Origin: SIG307 sp964609025
GTDB lineage: Bacteria; Bacillota; Clostridia; Lachnospirales; Lachnospiraceae
Assembly (NCBI GenBank): GCA_964609025.1
Contig: CAZSQM010000013.1
Span: 1 to 64,000 of the forward strand
DNA: 64,000 nt
Direction: 5' to 3'
Positions 33,337 to 42,999 of the stretch are shown here, one piece after another. Position 1 is the stretch's first letter. The number at the start of each line of letters is the position of its first letter. A program made the translations under genes and the position numbers. A model generated the notes under the pieces. That model was given only the letters and a program-made list of their open reading frames with translations. It made no database searches and was not told where the DNA came from.

Positions 33337-34656
33337 ATGAAAAAGAAAAAAGGAATCGCAGTCGCATTAACCGCGGCGATGCTGCTTGGTCTGGCTGCCT
33401 GCGGCAAGGAGCAGAAAACAAACAACAACGAAGAGGATAAGGTAGTAATCACAATGGCGTGGTGGGGATCACAGACGCGCCATGACCGTACGGTACAGGC
33501 AATCGAGCTTTATGAAAGCCAAAATCAGAATGTTGATATTCAGTATGAGTATTACTCCTTTGACGACTATTTCACAAAACTGAACACCCTGGTGGCTTCC
33601 GATCAGGTATGGGATGTTTTTCAGCTTGGCGGCAATTTCCCGACCTACATCAACAAAATCTATTATTTGAATGATTTCATAGCTTCCGGTGTGGTAGATA
33701 CCTCGGAGATTTCGGATTCTTATTTAAAGATTACGCAGGATACCGCGGGTAACCAGATTGGTTTGTCGAACGGTCTGAATACTTATGGTATCGCCTATGA
33801 TCCGGCAATGTTTACCGCAGCAGGCGCAGAACTTCCGACGGAGAACTGGACTTGGGACGATTACGAGAAGGCTGCCGTAAAGATTACGGAAAAACTTGGT
33901 ATTTTCGGTTCTTCCTCCTTTACCTCCTCCGAGTTTATGGCGGGCTGCTCCTCTTATATCGGACAGCAGGGCAAGGTCGGCGAATACGGTTTCTTCAATC
34001 TTGACCTGACCGGTATGGGATTTGACGACGCTTCCATGTTAGAGCCGTATATTGCAATGAGAGCCGACATGATAAAGAAGGGTGCATACCCGGATGCAGG
34101 TGCAGAAGCAGAAATTACGAATATTGAGAACGACTTCCTTGTATCGGGGGAGGCAGCGATGACGCTGGTGGCTGTAAACCAGTTCCCGACAATTTATGAT
34201 ATTTGTAAGGCAGAGGGCAGAACCCTTGCTCTTGCTCCGCTTCCGCGGGTAACCGCAGACGGTCCGTCCGGTCTTACGATTCAGTCCTCCCAGATGCTCT
34301 GCGTATCGCAGGACAGTGAAGAAAAGGAAGAGGCTGCGAAGTTTATCAGCTGGTTCCAGAACAGCACGGAGTGTAATGACATTCTTTTAGGTGAAAGAGG
34401 AATTCCGATTAACACAAAGGTAAGAGAAAAGCTGTCTGCCAATGCAACGGAGGGACAGAAGATTATGTACGATTATGTAACATTAGTCGGTACCTTTGAA
34501 GCACCGGAGAAAATCAATGTATTAAGTCCTGCCGGACAGGAAGAAGTGGTTGCAAATTACCGGAATTACATCCAGCAGGTTGTGTTTGGAGAGATTACCG
34601 CAGCTGAAGCGGCAGAGAAAACTTATAAAGACGCAAAGGCTATTTTCGAAAAATAA
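33337..34656 (+). CDS. Sugar ABC transporter substrate-binding lipoprotein
   Basis: A 439-residue family-1 extracellular solute-binding protein. The signal peptide ends in LGLAAC (lipobox), then an Asn-Glu-rich linker and VVITMAWWGSQTRHDRTVQAIELYESQNQNVDIQYEYY, the usual start of carbohydrate-binding members. It delivers the sugar to the two permeases encoded next. RBS AAAAAGGAGAAGG. With the CHEV-type GH4 enzyme downstream, the ligand is probably an oligogalacturonide. The system resembles LplA of Bacillus by position. No ATPase gene is in the operon, so a shared MsmX-like ATPase elsewhere is expected. Confidence 0.93.
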   Translation: MKKKKGIAVALTAAMLLGLAACGKEQKTNNNEEDKVVITMAWWGSQTRHDRTVQAIELYESQNQNVDIQYEYYSFDDYFTKLNTLVASDQVWDVFQLGGNFPTYINKIYYLNDFIASGVVDTSEISDSYLKITQDTAGNQIGLSNGLNTYGIAYDPAMFTAAGAELPTENWTWDDYEKAAVKITEKLGIFGSSSFTSSEFMAGCSSYIGQQGKVGEYGFFNLDLTGMGFDDASMLEPYIAMRADMIKKGAYPDAGAEAEITNIENDFLVSGEAAMTLVAVNQFPTIYDICKAEGRTLALAPLPRVTADGPSGLTIQSSQMLCVSQDSEEKEEAAKFISWFQNSTECNDILLGERGIPINTKVREKLSANATEGQKIMYDYVTLVGTFEAPEKINVLSPAGQEEVVANYRNYIQQVVFGEITAAEAAEKTYKDAKAIFEK

Positions 34657-34752
34657 TTCACCGACGAAGTCAGGCACACTTTCATCGCGGAGGTGTGCCT
34701 GAATTTTGCCCGGAGCATGAAAATGCTGCCGGTAGAAAAAGGAAAAGGAGAG

Positions 34753-35673
34753 ATGGAATTGAGGAAAGGGTTGACCGAAAAAAGTGGGAAGGGTCGCAGA
34801 TGGCTCTATAACGATAACGTGGTCGGATATGTGTTTGCCGCACCGTTTATTTTTGGATTTATTTGCTTTTCCCTTATTCCGATTTTGACCTCGTTTGGGT
34901 ATGCCTTTACGGAATACTCCCTTGGTTCTAAGGAAGTTACCTTTGTTGCGACAAAGAATTTCCAGAAGCTGTTCAAGGATGAGGTGTTTCTAAAGTCGCT
35001 GGGGATTACGTTAAAGTATGTATTGATTTCCGTGCCGTTGAAACTTACGTTTGCATTGATGGTTGCGTTTCTTTTGACGAAAAAGAGCAAGATGGTGACG
35101 TTATACCGTTCCCTGTATTATGTGCCGTCCTTAATCGGCGGCAGCGTCGCGGTTGCGCTTGTATGGAAGCAGCTTTTTGCCCGAAAGGGGTTGATTAATT
35201 CCATTCTTACCGATCTGAATCTGAATCCGATTAACTGGTTCGGAGATCAAAAGCTGGCGCTTTATCCGTTGATTTTGATGTCGGTATGGCAGTTTGGTTC
35301 TTCCATGATTATTTTTGCGGCCGGGTTGAAGGAAATCCCGTCTACCTATTATGAAGCCGCAAAGATTGACGGGGCAAACGGTTTTCGCATTTTTACAAAG
35401 ATAACGCTTCCTTGCCTGTCGCCGATTGTTCTTTATAATCTGGTGATGCAGACAATTTCCGCATTTATGGCGTTTACCCAGGCTTTTGTTATCACAGGGG
35501 GCGGACCGAATAATTCCACGATGCTGTATGCGCTGTATGTTTACAATCAGGGATTCCGCTACGATAACATGGGCTATGCCTGTGCAATGTCATGGGTAAT
35601 GTTAGTCATTATGAGTGTAATTACGGCGCTGATTTTCAAGACTTCAAAAAAGTGGGTACACAGTGACAATTAG
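34753..35673 (+). CDS. Sugar ABC transporter permease, MalF/LplB type
   Basis: About 306 residues with six membrane segments and the EAA loop (YYEAAKIDGANGFRIFTKITLPCLSP) that contacts the ATPase. FAAPFIFGFICFSLIPILTSFGYAFTEY is the typical first helix of this group. The ATG at 34753 follows AAAAGGAG closely (3 bases); a TTG at 34759 would have better spacing, and an upstream ATG at 34693 has no RBS. It pairs with the next permease. Confidence 0.93.
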   Translation: MELRKGLTEKSGKGRRWLYNDNVVGYVFAAPFIFGFICFSLIPILTSFGYAFTEYSLGSKEVTFVATKNFQKLFKDEVFLKSLGITLKYVLISVPLKLTFALMVAFLLTKKSKMVTLYRSLYYVPSLIGGSVAVALVWKQLFARKGLINSILTDLNLNPINWFGDQKLALYPLILMSVWQFGSSMIIFAAGLKEIPSTYYEAAKIDGANGFRIFTKITLPCLSPIVLYNLVMQTISAFMAFTQAFVITGGGPNNSTMLYALYVYNQGFRYDNMGYACAMSWVMLVIMSVITALIFKTSKKWVHSDN

Positions 35674-35687
35674 CAGGAGGAAAGCGC

Positions 35688-36530
35688 ATGAGAACGAAAA
35701 AGAAATTATTAAAAATAGTATATCACACTTTTGTTGTCGCTTTTGGTTTCCTGATGGTGTATCCTGTTCTTTGGATGATAAGCGGTTCCTTTAAGGACAA
35801 TTCCGAGATTCTGCGCGGAACGTTAAGCCTTATCCCGAAGAATTTTAAGCTGAGCAACTATACCACAGGCTGGAGCGGTTTTGGCGGGATTACATTCGCT
35901 ACTTATTTTAAAAACTCGTTTTTTATTACCATTGTTGCGACAGTCGGGACTGTCGTCAGTTCCTCTCTGGTAGCGTATGCCTTTGCCCGGATCCGTTTCC
36001 GGGGCCGGAAGGTCTGGTTTGCCTGTATGCTTGTAACCATGATGCTTCCGGGGCAGATTATTTTGATACCGCAATATCTGCTGTATTATAAACTCGGGCT
36101 GGTGCCGGGATATGTGCCGTTAATTTTACCGTATTTCTGCGGTCAGGCGTTTTTTATTTACCAGATGATGCAGTTTATGGCGGGAATTCCGCGGGAATTG
36201 GATGAAGCCGCAACGATTGACGGGTGCAGTAAATACACAATTTATTCGCACATTGTGCTTCCTTTGTTAAAACCGTCCTTAATTACCACCTTTATCATTC
36301 AGTTCTATTGGAAATGGGACGATTATATGGGACCGTTGCTTTATTTGGGGAAACCGTCTACTTATACGGTGGCGCAGGCAATTAAGTTGTTTGCCGACAC
36401 CGCTTCAAAGACGGACTACGGTGCAATGTTTGCGATGTCTACGTTGTCCCTGATTCCGGTATTTTTGATTTTCCTTATTTTTAACCGTCATCTGGTGGAG
36501 GGAATCGGAACCAGCGGCTTAAAAGGGTAA
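35688..36530 (+). CDS. Sugar ABC transporter permease, MalG/LplC type
   Basis: A 280-residue membrane protein with six segments, the first being HTFVVAFGFLMVYPVLWMISGSFK, and the EAA loop ELDEAATIDGCSKYTIYSHIVLPLLKP. The start ATG has AGGAGGAAAG upstream, 14 bases after the first permease gene. Together they form the channel of the importer. Confidence 0.94.
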   Translation: MRTKKKLLKIVYHTFVVAFGFLMVYPVLWMISGSFKDNSEILRGTLSLIPKNFKLSNYTTGWSGFGGITFATYFKNSFFITIVATVGTVVSSSLVAYAFARIRFRGRKVWFACMLVTMMLPGQIILIPQYLLYYKLGLVPGYVPLILPYFCGQAFFIYQMMQFMAGIPRELDEAATIDGCSKYTIYSHIVLPLLKPSLITTFIIQFYWKWDDYMGPLLYLGKPSTYTVAQAIKLFADTASKTDYGAMFAMSTLSLIPVFLIFLIFNRHLVEGIGTSGLKG

Positions 36531-36604
36531 TCGGGAGCTTCCCGGCAGGGAGTGAGCCAAGGCCGGCTACATAGAGTGAAACTGCAGTTTAGGAGGAAAG
36601 ACAG

Positions 36605-37978
36605 ATGGAGTATCTGAACGGAAGTGTAAAGGATGTAACAATCGCGTATATCGGCGGCGGTTCCCGCGGCTGGGCGTGGACGTTTATGACGGATTTGGCG
36701 TTGGAAAAGAGTATGTCCGGTACGATACGCCTTTATGATATTGACAAACAGGCGGCAAAAAATAACGAGATTATCGGGAACAAGGTCAGTGCAAGAGCAG
36801 ACGCCGTCGGAAAGTGGAGGTATGCGGTAGCCGATACGATAGAGGAAGCCTTAAGCGGCGCGGACTTTGTCGTTATCTCGATTATGCCGAAAACCTTTGA
36901 TGAAATGGAAATCGACGTACATATGCCGGAGCGGCTTGGAATTTATCAGTCGGTGGGCGATACGGCGGGACCGGGCGGAATTATCCGTGCCATGCGTACC
37001 ATTCCGATATTTGCGGGGTTTGCCGAGGCAATTAAGAAGTATGCGCCGGATGCATGGGTCATCAATTATACAAACCCGATGACATTATGTATCAAGACAC
37101 TGTATCATGTATTCCCTAAGATTAAGGCGTTTGGCTGCTGCCATGAAGTATTCGGTACACAGAAGGTGCTTGCTTCGATTGCAAAGGAAGCGCTGGGAGT
37201 AGAGGAGATTTCCCGTGAGGAAATTGCGGTCAATGTACTTGGCATTAATCATTTTACATGGTTTGATTACGCTTCCTACAAGGGAGTGGATTTGTTCCCG
37301 ATTTACAGGGAGTATATCGAAAAGCATTTTGAGGAAGGTTTTGACGAGCCGGACAATAACTGGGCAAATTCCACCTTTGCCTGCGCACACCGCGTAAAGA
37401 TGGATTTATTCTTACGTTACGGTCTGATTGCCGCCGCCGGTGACCGGCATCTGGCGGAGTTTATGCCGGGAGATTTGTACTTAAAGAATCCGGAAACGGT
37501 GGCGGGCTGGAAGTTCGGACTGACGACCGTGGCATGGCGAAAGGATGATTTAAGAAAGCGTCTGGAGCGTTCCGCAAGACTGGTAAGCGGCGAGGAAGAA
37601 ATTGAGTTAAAGCCTACCGGTGAGGAGGGCATTGAACTTATGAAGGCTCTTTGCGGACTGCGCCGTATGGTGAGCAATGTCAACATTCCGAATACGAACG
37701 GACAGATTGCAAATCTTCCGCGAACCGCAGTTGTAGAAACGAATGCCCTATTTGAACGGGATGCCATCCGGCCGGTGATTGCCGGAGCTGTTCCGGAACA
37801 GGTAAAGACCCTGCTTACACCGCATATCGAAAACCATGAGCGTGTGTTAAAGGCGGCGCTTACCTGCGATAAGGAGCTTGTGAAGGAAGCCTTCCTTTGT
37901 GACCCGCTGGTGGCAGGGCGCGCAACAAAGGAGCAGGTATCGGAACTGGTAGAGGATATGCTTCGGGCAACTCTATAA
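36605..37978 (+). CDS. GH4 alpha-galacturonidase (CHEV type)
   Basis: A 457-residue family 4 glycoside hydrolase that uses NAD+ and a divalent metal. The N-terminal Rossmann start is AYIGGGSRGWAWTF; NYTNPM (154-159), the active-site CHEVFG (179-184) and VLGINHFTWF (211-220) follow. The four-residue CHxx motif marks specificity in GH4, and CHEV has been described as the signature of alpha-galacturonidases such as LplD. This and the ABC genes point to use of pectin-derived galacturonides in the cytoplasm. RBS TAGGAGGAAAG. It is the last gene of the operon. Activity is inferred from the motif. Confidence 0.86.
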   Translation: MEYLNGSVKDVTIAYIGGGSRGWAWTFMTDLALEKSMSGTIRLYDIDKQAAKNNEIIGNKVSARADAVGKWRYAVADTIEEALSGADFVVISIMPKTFDEMEIDVHMPERLGIYQSVGDTAGPGGIIRAMRTIPIFAGFAEAIKKYAPDAWVINYTNPMTLCIKTLYHVFPKIKAFGCCHEVFGTQKVLASIAKEALGVEEISREEIAVNVLGINHFTWFDYASYKGVDLFPIYREYIEKHFEEGFDEPDNNWANSTFACAHRVKMDLFLRYGLIAAAGDRHLAEFMPGDLYLKNPETVAGWKFGLTTVAWRKDDLRKRLERSARLVSGEEEIELKPTGEEGIELMKALCGLRRMVSNVNIPNTNGQIANLPRTAVVETNALFERDAIRPVIAGAVPEQVKTLLTPHIENHERVLKAALTCDKELVKEAFLCDPLVAGRATKEQVSELVEDMLRATL

Positions 37979-38005
37979 ATATTGTAAAGAATATTAGAAC
38001 TTTTC

Positions 38006-38034
38006 TTGCTAAATTTTCACAAGTAAGGTATACT
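38006..38034 (+). promoter_or_regulatory. Promoter of the beta-CASP hydrolase gene
   Basis: TTGCTA (38006-38011), 17-nt spacer, TATACT (38029-38034). Transcription should start near 38041, just before a strong hairpin. Confidence 0.65.
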
Positions 38035-38047
38035 TTACTTAGAGAAT

Positions 38048-38075
38048 GGCGTTGGTTTTTATGCCAACGCCTTTT
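38048..38075 (+). terminator. Terminator or 5'-UTR hairpin
   Basis: GGCGTTGG (38048-38055) pairs with CCAACGCC (38064-38071), then TTTT. It can end the galacturonide operon transcript, but it also lies 14 bases after a TATACT box, so for the next gene it would be the first structure of its mRNA. Confidence 0.65.
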
Positions 38076-38104
38076 GCAATTTGCAAAAAGAAAGGAGAGT
38101 GCCT

Positions 38105-39706
38105 ATGTTTATAGAATTTATCGGCGCCGACCATGAGGTAACGGGAAGCTGTCACTTTTTAGAGCTTGCGGGCAAACGTCTTTTAGTGGACTGCGGTATG
38201 GAGCAGGGAACGGATGTTTATGAGAATCAGGAGCTTCCGGTAAACCCGGGAGAAATCGATTACATTCTTTTGACGCATGCACATATTGACCATACGGGAC
38301 TTGTACCTCTTATGTATGCAAGAGGGTTTCGGGGACAGATTTTTACAACGGGAGCAACCAAAGAACTGTGTGATATTATGCTTCGTGATTCCGCCCATAT
38401 CCAGATGTTTGAGGCGGAATGGAAGAATCGTAAGGGGAAGCGTTCCGGCATGCCGGAGGTGGAACCGCTGTACACGATAGAAGACGCGTTTGGCGTAATG
38501 AAACTCTTTGTTCCGTGCGAATACGGGCAGAAGATTAACTTGACGGAAGGGATTTCCATCCGCTTTACGGATGTCGGTCATCTGCTTGGTTCCGCGAGTA
38601 TTGAAATCTGGGCGGAGGAAGAAGGAAAACAGGTAAAGCTCGTATTCTCCGGCGATATCGGTAACAAGTCCCAGCCGATTTTAAAGGATCCGATGACAAC
38701 GGACCGTGCGGATTACGTTATTATGGAGTCTACTTACGGCGACCGTCTGCATGGGATGGAACGGGTTGATTATGTAAAGGACCTGGCGGCCATTATTCAA
38801 AGGACCTTAGACCGGGGCGGCAATGTAGTGATTCCGGCGTTTGCGGTCGGAAGAACGCAGGAACTGCTGTATTTTATCCGCAGAATCAAGAAGGAAAATC
38901 TGGTTCACGGGCACGATGCGTTTCCGGTGTATATTGACAGTCCGCTGGCGATTGAAGCAACGACGATTTTTCACAAAAACGTACATGGCTATTTTGACGA
39001 GGAAGCAATAGAATTAGTGAAACAGGGAATCAATCCGATTTCCTTCCCGGGCTTAAAGACAGCGATTACCAGCGAGGAGTCAAAGATGATTAACTTTGAT
39101 GCGGAGCCGAAGGTAATTATTTCCGCTTCCGGCATGTGTGAAGCGGGACGTATCCGTCATCACTTAAAGCATAATCTGTGGCGTCCGCAGAGTTCTATTG
39201 TCTTTGTGGGGTATCAGGCGGCAGGAACCTTAGGACGATCGCTTTTAGAGGGCGCGTCGGATGTAAAGCTGTTCGGAGAGCCGGTGGAGGTACAGGCGGA
39301 GATTTGCAAGCTGGACGGTATCAGCGGTCATGCGGACAAAGACGGGCTGATTCACTGGGTGACACAGATTGAAAATCCGCGCAAGGTTTTTGTGGTGCAT
39401 GGAGAGGATTCGGTGTGTGATTCCTTTGCCGCATGCTTAAAAAACGAGTACGGTCTGGACGCGGAAGCACCATATTCCGGGCATTGCTATGATTTGCTGC
39501 GCGGAGTCTGGGTAGAACAGGCGGCACCGGTTTTTGCACAGAAGAAGGAAAAGGCAAAGAAGCGCAAGGTAGAAGTGTTCGAACGTCTGCTTGCGGCGGG
39601 ACAGCGGCTGCTTAGCGTCATTCGCAGAAATGAGGGCGGAGCAAACAAGGACCTCGCAAAGTTTGCGGATCAGATTAATATGCTTTGCGATAAGTGGGAC
39701 AGGTAA
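38105..39706 (+). CDS. Beta-CASP metallo-beta-lactamase fold RNA hydrolase
   Basis: A 533-residue protein. The metallo-beta-lactamase core has LTHAHIDHTG (zinc ligands), DVGHLLGSASIEIW and FSGDIG; the beta-CASP domain runs from about 190 to 420 with MESTYGDRLH, IPAFAVGRTQELLYFI and ISASGMCEAGRIRHHL; FVVHGE and SGHADKDGLIHWV close the site. This is the layout of CPSF-73-like nucleases, so an RNA substrate is likely. A C-terminal tail of about 80 residues is basic. The start at 38105 follows AAAGGAGAG. It converges with the kinase gene, with no bases between the two stops. Confidence 0.92.
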   Translation: MFIEFIGADHEVTGSCHFLELAGKRLLVDCGMEQGTDVYENQELPVNPGEIDYILLTHAHIDHTGLVPLMYARGFRGQIFTTGATKELCDIMLRDSAHIQMFEAEWKNRKGKRSGMPEVEPLYTIEDAFGVMKLFVPCEYGQKINLTEGISIRFTDVGHLLGSASIEIWAEEEGKQVKLVFSGDIGNKSQPILKDPMTTDRADYVIMESTYGDRLHGMERVDYVKDLAAIIQRTLDRGGNVVIPAFAVGRTQELLYFIRRIKKENLVHGHDAFPVYIDSPLAIEATTIFHKNVHGYFDEEAIELVKQGINPISFPGLKTAITSEESKMINFDAEPKVIISASGMCEAGRIRHHLKHNLWRPQSSIVFVGYQAAGTLGRSLLEGASDVKLFGEPVEVQAEICKLDGISGHADKDGLIHWVTQIENPRKVFVVHGEDSVCDSFAACLKNEYGLDAEAPYSGHCYDLLRGVWVEQAAPVFAQKKEKAKKRKVEVFERLLAAGQRLLSVIRRNEGGANKDLAKFADQINMLCDKWDR

Positions 39707-40555
39707 TTAACGCTTTAAATACATAAAATCCTCGAAGCAGACGCCGTTTTCCGGAGGGATGTTCTTTTGGGCGGAGGCAGCAAGACACTTGCAGACAAAA
39801 CGGCCGGCACTTTTGACGGAAAGAGGGAAAGCTTTTTGAAACAGGGCGTCTGCGGTAATCAGAGATGCGAATACATCTCCGGTGCCGCAGCGAAGCCCTG
39901 CTATTTTTTTGTTTGAAAACATTCCGGTAAGGAGCGTGCCGTCCTCCTTCCGCATCGCATAAAAGCTTCCGATACGGTCGCCTAAAAGAAGCCCCGTAAT
40001 TACAATTTTCTGATTCGGACGGGGAATCAGGGTATCGGCGAGTGAGGTCAGTTCCCTGCGCGAAATCTGTTCTTGATAAGGTGTGTCGGTCAAAAGACAG
40101 GCTTCCGTAAGATTCGGGGTAAGAATGTCCGCGAGGGAAGCGAGTTTTTTCATTTCGTTACAGTGGGCTTTAGTAAAGGTTTGATAGGCAGAACCGTTAT
40201 CGCCCATGACAGGGTCCACGACGAGCAGAGTATCCGGGGTTTTAAAACGGTGAATAAAATCAATCACCAGGTCTACCTGTTTTTCGGAACCAAGAAAACC
40301 GGTCATAATACCGTCAAAGGAAAGGGAAAGTTTTTCCCATTCCGCAAAAAAGGAAGGCAGTTTTTCCGTATAGTCTTCCATGAAAAAGGAGGAAAAGCCG
40401 GTATGATTGGAAAGAATGGCAGTCGGAACCGGGCACACCTGAATCCGGTGCGCCGAAAGTAACGGTATGGAAACGGTCAGGGCGCAGCGTCCGTATCCGG
40501 TCAAATCGCCCAGTACCGCAATTTTCTTTTGTCTGTCTGCATCGTTTGTCTTCAT
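39707..40555 (-). CDS. Pyridoxamine/pyridoxal kinase
   Basis: A 282-residue ribokinase-fold kinase of the PdxY/PdxK type. The features are LGDLTGYGRCALTVSIPLLSAH, IQVCPVPTAILSNHTGF, VDPVMGDNGSAY (metal and phosphate loop), PNLTEACLLT and the catalytic CGTGDVFASLI. It phosphorylates B6 vitamers to form pyridoxal phosphate. Its stop codon touches that of the beta-CASP gene. The HAD phosphatase gene lies 46 bases upstream in the same direction. Confidence 0.9.
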   Translation of the reverse strand: MKTNDADRQKKIAVLGDLTGYGRCALTVSIPLLSAHRIQVCPVPTAILSNHTGFSSFFMEDYTEKLPSFFAEWEKLSLSFDGIMTGFLGSEKQVDLVIDFIHRFKTPDTLLVVDPVMGDNGSAYQTFTKAHCNEMKKLASLADILTPNLTEACLLTDTPYQEQISRRELTSLADTLIPRPNQKIVITGLLLGDRIGSFYAMRKEDGTLLTGMFSNKKIAGLRCGTGDVFASLITADALFQKAFPLSVKSAGRFVCKCLAASAQKNIPPENGVCFEDFMYLKR

Positions 40556-40601
40556 CGGTAATCCCCTGCCTGTGTTAATGATTGGAAAAATATTCGGAAC
40601 A

Positions 40602-41417
40602 TCAGTGCTTTAAAAAGTAGGTCATGATAACCGGAACCAGACCGTCCTCGTCATTGGAAAGCGTAATCATATCGGCGGCGTCCTTGACCTCCTGCTGTGC
40701 GTTTGCCATTGCAACGCCGATACCGGCATACTGAAGCATGGTAATGTCATTGTAGCCGTCGCCGCAGCAGACGCACTCCTGCCTTTTGATACCAAGGGAC
40801 GGAAGAAGTCTTGCCAAAGCATGCGCCTTGTCGATTGCCGGCGGCATGATCTCAAGGAAAAACGGCTCGGAGCGGTAGATATTGAGTACGCCGTAGTAGC
40901 GTTTCTGCAGTTCCTCCGTAAGCGGTGCAAGAACCTCCGGTTCGCCGCTGATGAGGCACTTGTTTACCGGAAAACGGATAGCGCCGATAAAGTCGTCTAC
41001 CTGTGTAATGGTGCGGCCGTTGATACGTGCTTCCAGCTCCATATAAGGGTCGGTTTTTGTACCGGTAATCAGATTGTCCTGCGGGTCATAGGTAATCAGT
41101 CCCACACCCCGGTCTTTCGCGATTTCGTAAATCTGCGGAAGAAACTGCTGCGGTAACGTGTGGTTGTAAAGCGTTTCGCCGGTTTTCCAGCGAACAATGC
41201 GCGCACCGTTGTAGGAGATGACGTAGCCACCGTACTCCGCAAGCTTACATTCCTCTGCGATTTTTGCGGTTCCCACCGTCGGTCTGCCGGAGGCAATTAC
41301 GACAATGCCGCCTGCCTCCTGCATTGCATAAAGCGCATTTTTGGTAGGGGCGGAAATCTCTTTCTTGGAGTTGGTGAGCGTGCCGTCAATGTCTAATACA
41401 AGTACTTTTTGATTCAT
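40602..41417 (-). CDS. Cof-type HAD phosphatase
   Basis: A 271-residue HAD hydrolase of the Cof (IIB cap) group. The motifs are VLDIDGTLTNS (nucleophile Asp), IASGRPTVGTAKI, a cap domain in the middle, DKAHALARLLPSLGI (Lys) and CCGDGYNDITMLQYAGIGVAMANA. It dephosphorylates sugar phosphates or similar small molecules; the substrate is unknown. The gene is followed by pyridoxamine kinase, so a role in B6 metabolism is possible but unproven. Confidence 0.92.
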   Translation of the reverse strand: MNQKVLVLDIDGTLTNSKKEISAPTKNALYAMQEAGGIVVIASGRPTVGTAKIAEECKLAEYGGYVISYNGARIVRWKTGETLYNHTLPQQFLPQIYEIAKDRGVGLITYDPQDNLITGTKTDPYMELEARINGRTITQVDDFIGAIRFPVNKCLISGEPEVLAPLTEELQKRYYGVLNIYRSEPFFLEIMPPAIDKAHALARLLPSLGIKRQECVCCGDGYNDITMLQYAGIGVAMANAQQEVKDAADMITLSNDEDGLVPVIMTYFLKH

Positions 41418-41433
41418 TGGTAGAATGCCTTTC

Positions 41434-42939
41434 TTATAATTGGTATAGTCTGGTATATTTCTCCGTCAGATAACGGATGTAATAATCCGGATTAAATTCC
41501 TCTCCGGTTATTTGCTTTAACAGCTCGTTTGTTGTATAAACGGCGCCGTATTTGTGAATGTGGTCCCGCAGAAATTCCCGAATCGGGACTAAATTGCCTT
41601 CCTTTAAGTAGTCGGTAAGGGGGAGTTGCCCCTCCATATAGGAATAAAGCTGTGCGGCAATCGCGGAGCCGATGGCGTAGGAGGGAAAGTAACCGAAGTT
41701 TCCCATCGCCCAGTGGATATCCTGTAAAATCCCTTCCGCAGCTCCGTCGGGAACAACGCCGAGGTATTCTTCGTATTTCTGATTCCACAACTTAGGAAGG
41801 TCTTTTACCGTGCAATCGCCGGAAAAAATCTGCTTTTCCAGTTCATAGCGAATCAGAATGTGAAGCGGATAGGTCAGTTCATCGGCTTCTATGCGGATGA
41901 GTCCCGGTTCCGCTTTGTTGATGCCTGCGATAAATTGTTCCCTGGAAACGTCCGCAAGTCCGGAAGAAAATGCTGCTTTTAATTTCGGAAACAGCGGTTC
42001 CCAAAACGCCTCGCTTCTGGCAATCATGTTTTCGTAAAAGCGGGACTGTGCTTCGTGCATTCCCATAGAAACGCCGACGCCTGCAGGAGTCTGGGTCAGA
42101 GTATCGTCAATTCCCATTTCATAAAGCGCATGACCGGTTTCGTGAATCACGGAAAATATGGCGCTTTCCAGATTGTCCTCACGAAAATGATTGGTCAGCC
42201 GCACGTCGTGGTTGTGCAGGTTGGTCGTAAACGGATGCTCGCTTTCCGCAAGAACGCCGCGGTTAAAATCGAATCCCACATAGCCCGCAAGAAAGCGGCA
42301 GAAGTCACGCTGCGCGTCAAGCGGATAAAGGCGGGAATTATAGGATTTGTCAATGGCGTCGTTTTTTGCCGTTACCTTATGCAGCAACGGAACGAGGGCT
42401 TTTTGCAGGCGTTTAAAAAAATCATCCAGTACCCCGGTGGTAAAGCCTTCCTCATAGTCATCTAACAAAAGGTCGTATAGATTCTCGCCTTTTTTTGCAC
42501 GGTAGGATGCAAAACGGCGGGTGTAGTCAATCATTTTTTCCAGCACCGGCGCGAAATCCTCAAATCGGTTTGAAAGCTTTGCCCGGCAGTAGACGGTCTG
42601 TGCCGTGGCGCAAAACTCCGAAAACTCCCGGTATTCTTTCTGCGGAATGCAGGCAGTCTTTTCGTATTCCTTTTTTAAACGGCGTACAACGGCACGTTCC
42701 GGTAACGAAAGGGACTCCTGTTCCTTTTTTGCGGATAATTTTTTCAGTAAATCATGTACTTCGCCGCAAACGAGAATGCGATAGGCTTCCTCGGACAGTA
42801 CGCCGACTGCCTTTGCCGTATAATCCGCAGCCGCCGGAGGGGCAAGCGTTTCCGTGTCCCAGGAAAGCAGGGCAAGCGCGGTCTGGTAAGTGTGGTTACG
42901 TTCCAAATAAGGGGTCAGTTGCTCGTACAGTTTATTCAT
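41434..42939 (-). CDS. Carboxypeptidase Taq (M32) metallopeptidase
   Basis: A 501-residue M32 zinc carboxypeptidase. The zinc motif HETGH (H266, E267, H270) is intact and is followed by the family blocks THxxxxQSRFYENMI-like GMHEAQSRFYENMI and RIEADELTYPLHI. It removes C-terminal residues from peptides in the cytoplasm. A longer open frame extends into the fold-back element to the right, but the ATG at 42939 with AAAGGATC is the credible start (MNKLYEQLTPYL). It lies 16 bases upstream of the HAD gene and may share its transcript. Confidence 0.93.
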   Translation of the reverse strand: MNKLYEQLTPYLERNHTYQTALALLSWDTETLAPPAAADYTAKAVGVLSEEAYRILVCGEVHDLLKKLSAKKEQESLSLPERAVVRRLKKEYEKTACIPQKEYREFSEFCATAQTVYCRAKLSNRFEDFAPVLEKMIDYTRRFASYRAKKGENLYDLLLDDYEEGFTTGVLDDFFKRLQKALVPLLHKVTAKNDAIDKSYNSRLYPLDAQRDFCRFLAGYVGFDFNRGVLAESEHPFTTNLHNHDVRLTNHFREDNLESAIFSVIHETGHALYEMGIDDTLTQTPAGVGVSMGMHEAQSRFYENMIARSEAFWEPLFPKLKAAFSSGLADVSREQFIAGINKAEPGLIRIEADELTYPLHILIRYELEKQIFSGDCTVKDLPKLWNQKYEEYLGVVPDGAAEGILQDIHWAMGNFGYFPSYAIGSAIAAQLYSYMEGQLPLTDYLKEGNLVPIREFLRDHIHKYGAVYTTNELLKQITGEEFNPDYYIRYLTEKYTRLYQL

Positions 42940-42999
42940 AAAGATCCTTTCAAGTATACCATTTTTTTTTGTTTCTGACAAGGTGATAAGAAAAACGGG

